A stretch of DNA of 64,000 nt. It comes from Streptomyces sp. NRRL S-455. Lineage in GTDB: Bacteria; Actinomycetota; Actinomycetes; Streptomycetales; Streptomycetaceae. A program made the translations under genes and the position numbers. Of this stretch, positions 24,069-34,635 are shown piece after piece; within the stretch, counting starts at the first letter, position 1; every line of letters starts with the position of its first letter. Under the pieces are notes generated by a model. It was not told where the DNA came from. It made no database searches and saw only the letters and a program-made list of their open reading frames with translations. The stretch lies in NCBI RefSeq assembly GCF_000717875.1, contig NZ_JOCT01000014.1, forward strand, positions 62,001 through 126,000. The letters run 5' to 3'.

Positions 24069-25634
24069 ATGACCATCACCTTGGGCTCCCTGGAACCCGC
24101 GCTGTCCGTCCGGCAGGTCCTCACCCTGGAGCGGGTGCTCGCCGGGGAGCCCGAGGTGGTGGCCGGGGCGAGCCACCTCGACCGGCCGGTGCGCTGGGTG
24201 CACGTCGCCGAGGCCGCCGACGTCGGCGTGATGCTCAGCGGCGGTGAGATGGTCCTCACCACCGGCGTGCTGCTCGCGGGTGACGAGGACAAGCAGGCCG
24301 AGTACGTCCGCTCGCTGCACCGCGCGGAGGCCGCCGCCGTCGTCCTCGGACTCGGCCGCGCCTTTCCGGCCGCGCCGGACGTGATGCGCCGGGCGGCCGA
24401 GCGGTGCGGACTGCCGATGGTCGTCCTGCACCGCCCCTTCCCCTTCGCCGAGCTGACCGAGGAGGTCCAGTCACGGCTCGTGCGGCGCAAGTTCGCCGCC
24501 GTCAGCCTCTCCGAGGCCGTCCGCACCGAACTCACCGCCCTCATCACCGCGGGGGCCCCGCTGCAACGGCTGCTCGACGAGGTGGCCCGGCACAGCGGCT
24601 GTCCGGTCGTCGTCACCAACCTCGCCCACCGCGTCCTCGGCACAGCGGGGGAGCGCTCGGCGGTGGACGACGTGCTGCGCGACTGGGAGCGCATCGCCCG
24701 CCAGGCCGGCGGCACCGAGGGCGACGGCTGGATCCGCGCCGAGCTGGGCGGACGCGGGGAGCGATGGGGCCGGATCGTGCTCTGCGGCTACCGCGGCGAC
24801 ACCGCCACCGGACGGCTGCTCGCCGACCGCGCCGCCGAGGCCCTCGTCCTGCACCGCATGCTCGGCGGCGGTGCCGTGTGCTCCTGGGAGGAGCAGTCCG
24901 CGCAGAGCCTGCTGACCGACCTGCTCAGCGGTGTCGTACCGGCACGGCAACTGCTGCCCCGGGCGCGCGCGGCCGGACTCCCCGTCAACCGGCGGACGTT
25001 CGTGCCGCTGGTCGTCCGCGACGGCGACACCCGCCGGCTGGAGCGCCTGCTGCGGCTGCTGGGCCTGCCCGGACTGGTCGCCGAACTCGCCGACGGTGCC
25101 ACGGCGGTACTGCTCAGCCTCGCCCGCGACCAGGACGCGGGCGCCCTCGCCGCACACTTCGCGACCCGGCTGCGCACCGAGTCCGGCCCGGACCGCGCGG
25201 TCGTCGCCGCGGCCGACCCCCGGACCGTCTGGGACGACGTACCCGCCGGACTGCGGGAGGCCCGGCACGTGGCGGACGCCGTCGCCGACTCCGCCGCCGC
25301 CCTCGACCTGCCGCCGGTCGTCCGCCTGAGAGACGTCCACCTGCGGGGCCTGATCCGCCTGCTGCGCGACGACCCGCACGTGCAGTCCTTCGCCGAGCGG
25401 GAGCTGGACGGGCTGCTGTGCGAGACCGACGAGGACCTGCTGTCCGTCCTGCGCACCTACCTGGCCACCGGCCGCAACAAATCCCGTACCGCCCAGCTCC
25501 ACCACGTCTCCCGGCCCGCCCTCTACCGACGCCTGGAGGCGATACAGGCCCGTCTCGGCGTGGACCTCGACGACTTCGAGCAGGCCGCCTCGGTGCACAT
25601 CGCACTCCTCGCGCACGACGCGCAACAGCAGTGA
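24069..25634 (+). CDS. PucR-family transcriptional regulator
   Basis: 521 residues. The N-terminal PucR ligand domain (about 12-130) has the HVAEAADV...LSGGEMVLTTG motif. A variable middle and a GGDEF-like or CdaR-type region follow, and the C-terminal helix-turn-helix (about 455-515) carries LLSVLRTYLATGRNKSRTAQLHHVSRPALYRRL. Members regulate purine, allantoin, proline or GABA-type catabolism in response to substrate. Its position inside the cluster and the repeated GTGA(A/C)AC boxes beginning at its own stop codon suggest it controls the second transcription unit, perhaps also its own operon. Confidence 0.9.
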   Translation: MTITLGSLEPALSVRQVLTLERVLAGEPEVVAGASHLDRPVRWVHVAEAADVGVMLSGGEMVLTTGVLLAGDEDKQAEYVRSLHRAEAAAVVLGLGRAFPAAPDVMRRAAERCGLPMVVLHRPFPFAELTEEVQSRLVRRKFAAVSLSEAVRTELTALITAGAPLQRLLDEVARHSGCPVVVTNLAHRVLGTAGERSAVDDVLRDWERIARQAGGTEGDGWIRAELGGRGERWGRIVLCGYRGDTATGRLLADRAAEALVLHRMLGGGAVCSWEEQSAQSLLTDLLSGVVPARQLLPRARAAGLPVNRRTFVPLVVRDGDTRRLERLLRLLGLPGLVAELADGATAVLLSLARDQDAGALAAHFATRLRTESGPDRAVVAAADPRTVWDDVPAGLREARHVADAVADSAAALDLPPVVRLRDVHLRGLIRLLRDDPHVQSFAERELDGLLCETDEDLLSVLRTYLATGRNKSRTAQLHHVSRPALYRRLEAIQARLGVDLDDFEQAASVHIALLAHDAQQQ

Positions 25635-25727
25635 AACACGTGACCACCTGGGAAAACGGCGGTGAAACATGGGCCCACACCAGAGTGACACGGTGACACG
25701 CCGCACGCCCTGGGACGTGACACGGTG
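25631..25727 (+). promoter_or_regulatory. Array of GTGA(A/C)AC direct repeats
   Basis: GTGAAACA occurs at 25631-25638 and 25662-25669. GTGACAC occurs at 25685, 25693 and 25717, the first and last within identical 11-mers GTGACACGGTG (25685-25695, 25717-25727). Spacings of 31-32 bp put the main copies on the same DNA face. A weak -10 box TAGGCT lies at 25755-25760. This is a likely activator-binding region, PucR being the first candidate. Confidence 0.6.
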
Positions 25728-25789
25728 CAACTCAACGACGGCTTACGCCCTCCCTAGGCTCACGGCACACCGAGCGACCGGAGGTCCCG

Positions 25790-26632
25790 ATGAGCCGAGT
25801 GATCCGTGCCGCCGTCTTCCAGACCGCCTGGACCGGCGACAAGGAGTCGATGATCCAGGTCCACGAGCAGGCGGCCCGCGACGCCGCCGCGCAGGGTGCC
25901 CAAGTCCTGTGTTTCCAGGAGCTGTTCTACGGCCCGTACTTCTGCCAGGTCCAGGACCCGGCCTTCTACGAGTACGCCGAGCAGATCCCCGAAGGCCCGA
26001 TCGTCCGCCGCTTCCAGGCCCTCGCGAAGGAACTGGGCATCGTCCTGGTGCTGCCGATGTACGAGGAGGAGCAGCCCGGGGTCCTCTACAACACCGCCGC
26101 CGTGATCGACGCGGACGGCTCCTACCTCGGCAAGTACCGCAAGACGCACATCCCGCAGGTCAGGGGCTTCTGGGAGAAGTTCTACTTCCGCCCGGGCAAC
26201 TCGGGCTGGCCCGTCTTCGACACGGCGGTCGGCAGGATCGGCGTCTACATCTGCTACGACCGCCACTTCCCCGAGGGCTGGCGGGCTCTGGGCCTCGCGG
26301 GCGCCGAGGTCGTCTTCAACCCCTCGGCCACCTCCCGTGGCCTCTCCGGCTACCTGTGGCAGCTGGAGCAGCCGGCGGCGGCCGTGGCCAACGAGTACTT
26401 CGTCGGCGCGATCAACCGGGTGGGCGTCGAGGAGTACGGCGACAACGACTTCTACGGAACGTCCTACTTCGTGGACCCGGAGGCCCAGTTCGTCGGCGAG
26501 GTGGCGAGCGACAAGGAGACCGAGCTGGTCGTCCGCGACCTGGACATGGCGAAGCTGCGAGAGGTCCGCGACCGCTGGCAGTTCTACCGGGACCGGGCGC
26601 CGGGCGCGTACGGGCCACTGACAGCACCGTAG
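25790..26632 (+). CDS. Nitrilase-superfamily N-carbamoyl-beta-alanine amidohydrolase (beta-ureidopropionase-like), copy 2
   Basis: 280 residues that line up without gaps with the product of 21916-22758. Glu 44 (CFQELF), Lys 118 (KYRKTH) and Cys 155 (YICYDRHFPEGW) occupy the same positions. It is the first gene of the unit that continues with the dihydropyrimidinase, LLM oxidoreductase and permease. Differences cluster around residues 37-60 and 120-137, near the expected substrate pocket, so the copies may prefer different N-carbamoyl substrates (for example beta-alanine against beta-aminoisobutyrate derivatives); that is inference. Confidence 0.88.
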   Translation: MSRVIRAAVFQTAWTGDKESMIQVHEQAARDAAAQGAQVLCFQELFYGPYFCQVQDPAFYEYAEQIPEGPIVRRFQALAKELGIVLVLPMYEEEQPGVLYNTAAVIDADGSYLGKYRKTHIPQVRGFWEKFYFRPGNSGWPVFDTAVGRIGVYICYDRHFPEGWRALGLAGAEVVFNPSATSRGLSGYLWQLEQPAAAVANEYFVGAINRVGVEEYGDNDFYGTSYFVDPEAQFVGEVASDKETELVVRDLDMAKLREVRDRWQFYRDRAPGAYGPLTAP

Positions 26633-26753
26633 GACGTCCGCTGGGGGGACGTTCTCGGGGGCGCGGGGCCGAATTCGATAGGCGGCTACCGCCGCGCCGG
26701 CGCGAACAACCACCGACAGCCCGCACCGACCCACCGCGAGGAGCGACCACGAC

Positions 26754-28157
26754 ATGAGCAGCCGTACCGTCATCCGCGGCGGCCTCGTCATCACCGCATC
26801 CGACGAGATCCACGCCGACGTCCTGATCGAGGACGGCCGCATCGCCGCCCTCGCGGCCACCGGCACAGCCGCCGCCGGCACCTTCACCGCAGACCAGGTC
26901 ATCGACGCCACCGGAAAGTACGTCCTCCCCGGCGGCGTCGACGCCCACACCCACATGGAGCTGCCGTTCGGCGGCACCTTCGCCTCCGACACCTTCGAGA
27001 CCGGCACCCGCGCCGCCGCCTGGGGCGGCACGACGACGATCATCGACTTCGCCGTGCAGAGCGTCGGACACAGCCTGCGCGAGGGCCTCGACGCCTGGCA
27101 CGCCAAGGCCGACGGCAACTGCGCCATCGACTACGGCTTCCACATGATCGTCTCCGACGTCAACGAGCACACGCTCAAGGAGATGGACCGCCTGGTCGAG
27201 GAGGGAGTCACCTCCTTCAAGCAGTTCATGGCCTACCCGGGCGTCTTCTACTCCGACGACGGCCAGATCCTGCGCGCCATGCAGCGCTCCGCCGACAACG
27301 GCGGCCTGATCATGATGCACGCCGAGAACGGCATCGCGATCGACGTCCTGGTCGAACAGGCGCTGGCCCGCGGTGAGACCGACCCGCGCTATCACGGCGA
27401 GGTCCGCAAGGCCCTGCTGGAGGCCGAGGCCACCCACCGCGCGATCCGGCTCGCGCAGGTCGCCGGCGCGCCCCTGTACGTCGTGCACGTCTCCGCGATG
27501 GAGGCGGTCGCCGAACTCGCGCGGGCCCGAGACGAGGGGCTCAACGTCTTCGGCGAGACGTGCCCGCAGTACCTGTTCCTGTCCACGGACAACCTCGCCG
27601 AGCCCGACTTCGAGGGCGCCAAGTACGTGTGCAGCACACCGCTCAGGCCCCGCGAACACCAGGCCAAGCTGTGGCAGGGCCTCCGGACGAACGACCTCCA
27701 GGTCGTCTCCACCGACCACTGCCCCTTCTGCTTCACCGGCCAGAAGGAACTCGGCCGCGGCGACTTCTCCAAGATCCCCAACGGCCTGCCGGGCGTCGAG
27801 AACCGTATGGACCTGCTGCACCAGGCGGTCCTGGACGGGCACATCTCGCGCCGCCGCTGGATCGAGATCGCCTGCGCCACCCCGGCCCGGATGTTCGGCC
27901 TGTACCCGAAGAAGGGCACCATCGCGCCGGGCGCCGACGCCGACGTCGTCATCTACGACCCGCACGCCGAGCAGATCATGTCGGCTGCGGAGCACCACAT
28001 GAACGTCGACTACTCGGCGTACGAGGGCAAGCACGTCACCGGCCGGGTCGAGACGGTCCTCTCGCGCGGCGTGCCCGTCATCACCGAGCGGGAGTACACC
28101 GGGCACGCCGGACACGGCGTCTTCACCCCGCGTTCCACCTGTCAGTACCTCAACTAG
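26754..28157 (+). CDS. Dihydropyrimidinase / D-hydantoinase
   Basis: 467 residues of the cyclic amidohydrolase family. His 65 and His 67 (DAHTHME), the Lys 156 expected to be carboxylated (TSFKQFMAYPG), His in MMHAENG, His in VHVSAMEA and Asp in STDHCPF provide the two-zinc site. The enzyme opens the ring of dihydrouracil, dihydrothymine or 5-substituted hydantoins to N-carbamoyl amino acids, the substrates of the neighbouring nitrilase-like enzymes. The ATG follows a GAGGAGCGA ribosome site. An 11-bp gap separates it from the LLM gene, so the two are cotranscribed. Confidence 0.93.
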   Translation: MSSRTVIRGGLVITASDEIHADVLIEDGRIAALAATGTAAAGTFTADQVIDATGKYVLPGGVDAHTHMELPFGGTFASDTFETGTRAAAWGGTTTIIDFAVQSVGHSLREGLDAWHAKADGNCAIDYGFHMIVSDVNEHTLKEMDRLVEEGVTSFKQFMAYPGVFYSDDGQILRAMQRSADNGGLIMMHAENGIAIDVLVEQALARGETDPRYHGEVRKALLEAEATHRAIRLAQVAGAPLYVVHVSAMEAVAELARARDEGLNVFGETCPQYLFLSTDNLAEPDFEGAKYVCSTPLRPREHQAKLWQGLRTNDLQVVSTDHCPFCFTGQKELGRGDFSKIPNGLPGVENRMDLLHQAVLDGHISRRRWIEIACATPARMFGLYPKKGTIAPGADADVVIYDPHAEQIMSAAEHHMNVDYSAYEGKHVTGRVETVLSRGVPVITEREYTGHAGHGVFTPRSTCQYLN

Positions 28158-28168
28158 GAGTGGCGCAG

Positions 28169-29191
28169 ATGGACTTCGGACTCGTCCTGCAGACCGACCC
28201 GCCGGCTTCGCGGGTGATCAGCCTGATGCAACGCGCGGAACGGAACGGCTTCTCATACGGCTGGACCTTCGACTCGGCCGTCCTGTGGCAGGAGCCGTTC
28301 GTGATCTACAGCCAGATCCTGGCCAACACCACGAAGCTGAAGGTCGGGCCGATGGTGACCAACCCGGGGACCCGGACCTGGGAGGTCACCGCCTCCACCT
28401 TCGCCACCCTCAACGACATGTTCGGCAACCGCACCGTCTGCGGCATCGGCCGTGGCGACTCCGCCATGCGCGTGGCCGGACGCAAACCCAACACCCTGGC
28501 GCGGATCAGCGACGCCATGAAGGTCATCCGGGCTCTCGGCAGCGGCCAGGAGGCCGATCTGGGCGGCGGCACCGTCGTACGCTTCCCGTGGATCAAGCCG
28601 GGAGCCGAACTGCCCGTGTGGATGGCCGCGTACGGCCCCAAGGCCCTGAAGATGACCGGCGAGGAGGCCGACGGGTTCATCCTCCAGCTGTCCGACCTGT
28701 ATCTGACCGAGTACATGGTCAAGGCCGTGAAGGACGCGGCCGTCGCGGCCGGCCGGGACCCGGGTGAGGTGACCATCTGCGTGGCCGCCCCGGCCTACGT
28801 CACCGAGGACGACTCGCCCGAGGCGCTCGCCCACGCGCGTGAGCAGTGCCGGTGGTTCGGCGGGATGGTCGGCAACCACGTGGCCGACCTGGTGTCCAAG
28901 TACGGGGAACACTCCGCCGCGGTACCCGACGAACTCACCGACTACATCAAGGCGCGCGAGGGCTACGACTACTCCCACCACGGCCGCGCCGGCAACCCGG
29001 ACACCCAGTTCGTACCGGACGAGATCGTCGACCGGTTCTGCCTGATCGGCCCGGTCGACAAGCACGTCGAGAAACTGAACGCGCTGCGCGACCTCGGCGT
29101 GGACCAGTTCGCCGTCTACGACATGCACGACGCGCAGGAGGCCGTGATCGACGCGTACGGATCGCGGGTGATCCCGGCCGTCAACGGATGA
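28169..29191 (+). CDS. LLM-class flavin- or F420-dependent oxidoreductase
   Basis: 340 residues of the luciferase-like monooxygenase TIM barrel, beginning MDFGLVLQTDPP. It resembles the actinobacterial subgroup known as TIGR03842, predicted to use F420 and repeatedly found beside hydantoinases. The substrate is unproven. Its place between dihydropyrimidinase and the NCS1 permease, with no dihydropyrimidine dehydrogenase nearby, makes an oxidoreductase acting on the pyrimidine or hydantoin ring, or on a downstream semialdehyde, the working guess. AGGAG lies 8 bases before the start. Confidence 0.85.
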   Translation: MDFGLVLQTDPPASRVISLMQRAERNGFSYGWTFDSAVLWQEPFVIYSQILANTTKLKVGPMVTNPGTRTWEVTASTFATLNDMFGNRTVCGIGRGDSAMRVAGRKPNTLARISDAMKVIRALGSGQEADLGGGTVVRFPWIKPGAELPVWMAAYGPKALKMTGEEADGFILQLSDLYLTEYMVKAVKDAAVAAGRDPGEVTICVAAPAYVTEDDSPEALAHAREQCRWFGGMVGNHVADLVSKYGEHSAAVPDELTDYIKAREGYDYSHHGRAGNPDTQFVPDEIVDRFCLIGPVDKHVEKLNALRDLGVDQFAVYDMHDAQEAVIDAYGSRVIPAVNG

Positions 29192-29221
29192 CCCCTCACC
29201 CTCGCAGCCCCCTTGAACTCC

Positions 29222-29243
29222 TCCTTCCCGGCGGCCCGGGAAG
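29222..29243. terminator. Hairpin between the LLM gene and the permease
   Basis: CCTTCCCGG (29222-29230), loop CGGC, CCGGGAAGG (29235-29243) make a perfect 9-bp stem. It may partly end transcription and lower expression of the downstream permease relative to the enzymes. Confidence 0.6.
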
Positions 29244-29329
29244 GGGGCCCAGGACGCTCCCGAGCGCACCCCCCATCGGCGTCACCCGCATGGCCTTTCC
29301 CGTTCCGCCTCCCCTGATTGGCCTGGCCC

Positions 29330-30856
<1,527 letters not shown>

Positions 30857-30892
30857 CGGAGACGACGCCGGTGCTGGAGGGCGAACGGCCGG

Positions 30893-31729
30893 TCAGCCCC
30901 TGCCGCCACCGTCCTCCAGCGCGGCGACCGCTTCCTTCGCGGCCTTGATGGCGCCCTTGTTGATGGTGTCCGTGCCCGGCGCCTTCTTCGACTCGAAGTC
31001 ACTGCCGTTGTACGTGACGACGACCAGCACGTTGGACGTTCGGGTGACGACCATGCCCTCGCGGGTCTCCTGCTTGTCCTCGGTGGTGAGGTTCACGACG
31101 GAGTACCCGCTGTCACCCAGACCGGGGACGGGACCTCCGCCGCTCTTCTCCTCCGTACGCGCCGTGTACGACTTCTGTGCCGCTTCGTCCGACTTCATCA
31201 CCTCGAACGACACGTCGAGCCAGCGGTAGTCGTACCCCTTGAGCGCGTTCCACGAGCAGGTGCGGCGCAGCTTCGAGTCCGTGGACGGGATCTCCTTGCC
31301 GGCCGCCTTCGCGCCCGGCACCAGAGACTTGAGCGTCTTCTCGGTGACGCTCTCGCAGGGCGCGGGAGCGGCCGCGTACGCCTGCGACACGGTCGACGTC
31401 GACGGGGCGGACGCGGACTGGGTCTCGGGCTTCTCCTCGGCCGGCTGGTGCTCGGCGGCCTGCGGCGCGGCGAGCGGGCCGGACGACAGGGCCCAGCCCG
31501 CCGCGGCGAGCACGACCACCGGCGACAGGCGTGCGGTCAGGGCCAAGGGCAGGGATAGGGAACGCACGGCGCCCTTCAGGTGGGGGACGGACGGTGCGGA
31601 ACGGGTCCGCACGGCGGACGGGACGACAGTTTCACACGAGTCACCGTGACGCGGAAGTGCGGTCTGGCGCGCAAGCTGCGGGAATACCGTTCGCACCGGG
31701 GCGGTCGCACTGCGCAGCATTGAATTCAT
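30893..31729 (-). CDS. Secreted or membrane-anchored DUF3558-like protein
   Basis: 278 residues. GGAG lies before the ATG at 31729. A basic N-terminal 55 residues precede a hydrophobic signal-anchor (SPVVVLAAAGWALSSG), then a Pro/Glu/Ser-rich linker and an extracellular domain of about 170 residues. The domain has two Cys (PAPCESV and RTCSW) spaced as in DUF3558-type lipoproteins, and a GLGDSGY motif. I infer a cell-surface protein of unknown role. The long cytosolic N-terminus is unusual; an internal start nearer the anchor is possible but lacks a ribosome site. Confidence 0.7.
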   Translation of the reverse strand: MNSMLRSATAPVRTVFPQLARQTALPRHGDSCETVVPSAVRTRSAPSVPHLKGAVRSLSLPLALTARLSPVVVLAAAGWALSSGPLAAPQAAEHQPAEEKPETQSASAPSTSTVSQAYAAAPAPCESVTEKTLKSLVPGAKAAGKEIPSTDSKLRRTCSWNALKGYDYRWLDVSFEVMKSDEAAQKSYTARTEEKSGGGPVPGLGDSGYSVVNLTTEDKQETREGMVVTRTSNVLVVVTYNGSDFESKKAPGTDTINKGAIKAAKEAVAALEDGGGRG

Positions 31730-31842
31730 GCCATCTCCACCGTGCGGGGCACGTCAGGACATGCCTCAACTTCCCTCTTTGCGGGGGGATGTCCTTGCCC
31801 GCTGTGCCCTCGGCGAGGAGGACGCCCGCCCCAGGCAGGCTC

Positions 31843-31880
31843 GCCCGGACCGAGCCCTCGCTCGGTGAGCCGGTCCGGGC
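31843..31880. terminator. Hairpin terminator
   Basis: GCCCGGACCG (31843-31852) and CGGTCCGGGC (31871-31880) form a 10-bp stem with an inner GAG/CTC pairing. It lies immediately after the stop of the minus-strand gene 31891-32466. Confidence 0.7.
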
Positions 31881-31890
31881 ACGGCGTGGG

Positions 31891-32466
31891 CTAGCTCGTC
31901 CAGCTGTGGGCCACGTCTACCACGATCCGGTCGTCCAGCTGGGTGACGCGGAAGGGCAGTCGGGCGCGCACGCCGAGGCCGACCTGCGTCTGGCCCTCGA
32001 AGGTGCCGCCGAACCGGGTGTCCCGGAAGGTGCTGTACCCGCGGATGTCCACGCCGGGCAAGGACTCGCCCGCCTCCCCCGGGTAGGTCGGCACACCGGC
32101 CTCCAGGTCCCAGCTCCACGCGCCGATGCGGATGTCGAGGATCGCCCCGCCGGCAACCGGTATGTACTCGCCCGAGGGGTCCGCGTAGAACCGGTCCACG
32201 TACTGGACGTGGTAGCCGATCCGGTCGCCGCCGCCGGGTACGTCGAACACGATGCGGTCGTAGCAGTCGTGCTTCCCGGTCCTGATGTCCCTCAGGTGAT
32301 CCGCCCCCATGGCGGCGCCCCCCTTGGCGCCGCTGCCCCAGCCCGTCGGGCAGGCCGCCGCCGCGCGCGGGCCCTCCGCCGGGGCCGCGCCCGCGGTGCC
32401 CGCCGCCGCCCCCAGCGTGCCGCCCACGAGCGCGAGCACCGCCACCGCCGCTCTGATACGTCGCAT
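31891..32466 (-). CDS. Secreted AMIN-like domain protein
   Basis: 191 residues. A signal peptide (about 1-28, AAAGTAGAAPA) precedes a beta-rich domain with DCYDRIVFDVPGG, GYHVQYVDRFYADPSG and a C-terminal FRVTQLDDRIVVDVAH strand. This is the AMIN-like fold found in small exported actinobacterial proteins, thought to contact the cell wall. Two adjacent ATGs exist (32469, 32466); AAGGGG is better placed for 32466. A strong hairpin follows the stop. Wall binding is inferred from the family only. Confidence 0.75.
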   Translation of the reverse strand: MRRIRAAVAVLALVGGTLGAAAGTAGAAPAEGPRAAAACPTGWGSGAKGGAAMGADHLRDIRTGKHDCYDRIVFDVPGGGDRIGYHVQYVDRFYADPSGEYIPVAGGAILDIRIGAWSWDLEAGVPTYPGEAGESLPGVDIRGYSTFRDTRFGGTFEGQTQVGLGVRARLPFRVTQLDDRIVVDVAHSWTS

Positions 32467-32684
32467 CATGTCCCCTTCGGCTGCGCTTGGTCGCGTACCT
32501 CTGACGCCGGATGAGACGGCCCGCAGAGCCGGAAAGTTGCACTCCCGACGGGGGCGGATGGGGAGTCTCGCCGTCCGCTGGTGGCGGCGCCTCGGTAGTC
32601 TGCTGCCTGACCGAGCCGACCGGAGCCGGGCTCGAACCGGGTACTCGTGGGGCCGGCTGACGCATGCGAACCCCGAGGTGAGGG

Positions 32685-34514
32685 ATGCAGTTCACCACCC
32701 GCCCCACGCTTCAGGGAACCTTCGGCATGGTGTCCTCCACCCACTGGCTCGCCTCACAGGCGGCGATGGCCGTCCTGGAGGACGGCGGCAACGCCTACGA
32801 CGCGGCGGTGGCGGGCGCGTTCGTGCTGCACGTCGTCGAGCCGCACCTCAACGGCCCGGCGGGCGAGGTCCCGATCCTGCTCGCCCCGTCCGGCGGCGAG
32901 GTACGCGTGCTGTGCGGGCAGGGCGTCGCGCCGGCGGGGGCCACGGTCGCCCACTACCGGAGCCTCGGCCTGGACCTCGTTCCCGGTACCGGGCCGCTCG
33001 CCGCCGCCGTGCCGGGCGCGTTCGACGCCTGGATGCTGTTGCTGCGCGACCACGGCACCAAGTCCCTCTCCGACGTCCTCACGTACGCCATCGGGTACGC
33101 CGAGCACGGGCACGCGCCCGTGGAGCGCGTCGGGGAGGCCGTCGAGACCGTCCGCGAGCTGTTCGAGACGGAGTGGACCTCCTCGGCGCACGTCTACCTG
33201 CCCGGCGGCAAGGCGCCGCGCCCCGGTCAGCTCTTCCGCAACCCCGTGCTCGCCGCCACCTGGAAGCGCCTGCTCGCCGAGACCGCCGGCGCCGGGGACC
33301 GGGAGGCCCGGATCGAGGCCGCGCGGGAGGTGTGGCGCACCGGGTTCATCGCCGAGGCCCTGGTACGCCAGGCCGGGCGCCCCACCATGGACACCAGCGG
33401 CGAACGCCACACCGGCACCCTCACGGCCGCCGACCTCGCCGCCTGGTCCGCCGGCTACGAGACGCCGGTGACGTACGACTGGAACGGCTGGACCCTGTGC
33501 AAGCCGGGCCCCTGGAGCCAGGGCCCGGTCCTCCTCCAGCAGCTCGCCCTGCTCCCGCCCGAACTGCCCCCGTACGGCTCGGCCGACTACGTCCACCTCC
33601 TGGTCGAGAACTGCAAGCTCGCCATGGCCGACCGCGAGGCCTGGTACGGCGACGCCACCGAAGTGCCGCTCGACGACCTGCTGTCCGACGCGTACAACGC
33701 CGCCCGTCGTGCCCTCGTCGGCGAGCGGGCCTCCCACGAGCTGCGGCCCGGCAGCCCCGGCGGACGCACTCCGCGTCTCAGCGCACACGCGCGCGTGGCG
33801 GGCGCCGCACAGGAGGGCTTCGACGCCCTGGGCATCGGCGAACCGACGGTCGCCGGGAGCCCGGCGAACCCCGTGCCGGGCGAACCCGGCATCGCCGCCG
33901 ACGGGACCACCCGGGGCGACACCTGCCACCTCGACGTCGTCGACCGCTGGGGCAACATGGTCGCCGCCACCCCCAGCGGCGGCTGGCTCCAGTCCAACCC
34001 CGTCGTGCCCGAACTCGGCTTCCCGCTCGGCACCCGCCTGCAGATGGCCTGGCTGGAGGAGGGCCTGCCCAGCACCCTCACCCCGGGCCGCCGCCCCCGC
34101 AGCACCCTGTCCCCGTCGATCGCGCTGCGCGACGGCGTGCCCGTCATGGCGTTCGGGACGCCCGGCGGGGACCAGCAGGACCAGTGGCAGACCCACTTCT
34201 TCCTGGCGGTCGCGCTGCGCGCCCGGGTACGCGGCGGCCCCGACCTCCAAGGCGCGATCGACGGCCCGAACTGGCACAACGACAGCTTCCCCGGTTCCTT
34301 CTACCCGCGGGGCATGCGGCCCGGGAGCGTGACCGTGGAGTCCCGCACGGACCCCTCCGTCGTCCGGGAACTCCGGCGGCGCGGCCACGAGGTGACCATC
34401 GGCGGACCCTGGTCGGAGGGCCGTCTGTGCGTGGTCGCGCGGGACCCGGAGACGGGCGTCCTGTCGGCGGCGGCCAACTCGCGCGGCATGCAGGGGTACG
34501 CGGTCGGCCGCTGA
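32685..34514 (+). CDS. Cytosolic gamma-glutamyltransferase-family protein
   Basis: 609 residues of the Ntn-hydrolase gamma-glutamyltransferase family. The N-terminus (MQFTTRPTLQGTFGMVSSTH) has no signal peptide. GGNAYDAAVAGAFVLHVVEP is the family's first block, and Thr in RGDTCHLDVVDRWGNMVAATPS is the expected self-cleavage nucleophile. Relatives include acylases acting on gamma-glutamyl or glutaryl side chains and proteins of unknown substrate. It differs clearly from the secreted copy at 14013-15818, being intracellular and having a longer mid-region with a CKLAMADREAWYGD stretch. Substrate unknown. Confidence 0.85.
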   Translation: MQFTTRPTLQGTFGMVSSTHWLASQAAMAVLEDGGNAYDAAVAGAFVLHVVEPHLNGPAGEVPILLAPSGGEVRVLCGQGVAPAGATVAHYRSLGLDLVPGTGPLAAAVPGAFDAWMLLLRDHGTKSLSDVLTYAIGYAEHGHAPVERVGEAVETVRELFETEWTSSAHVYLPGGKAPRPGQLFRNPVLAATWKRLLAETAGAGDREARIEAAREVWRTGFIAEALVRQAGRPTMDTSGERHTGTLTAADLAAWSAGYETPVTYDWNGWTLCKPGPWSQGPVLLQQLALLPPELPPYGSADYVHLLVENCKLAMADREAWYGDATEVPLDDLLSDAYNAARRALVGERASHELRPGSPGGRTPRLSAHARVAGAAQEGFDALGIGEPTVAGSPANPVPGEPGIAADGTTRGDTCHLDVVDRWGNMVAATPSGGWLQSNPVVPELGFPLGTRLQMAWLEEGLPSTLTPGRRPRSTLSPSIALRDGVPVMAFGTPGGDQQDQWQTHFFLAVALRARVRGGPDLQGAIDGPNWHNDSFPGSFYPRGMRPGSVTVESRTDPSVVRELRRRGHEVTIGGPWSEGRLCVVARDPETGVLSAAANSRGMQGYAVGR

Positions 34515-34635
34515 AGAGGAGCGCCGCGGGCGGGCAGCCGCCCCACCTCGCGGGCCGTGTTCCTGTTCAGCGGGATTCCATCCGGAGTGCACCATGCGGG
34601 TGGGGAATGTCAGTGCCGCATGCTGTGATGGAGGG

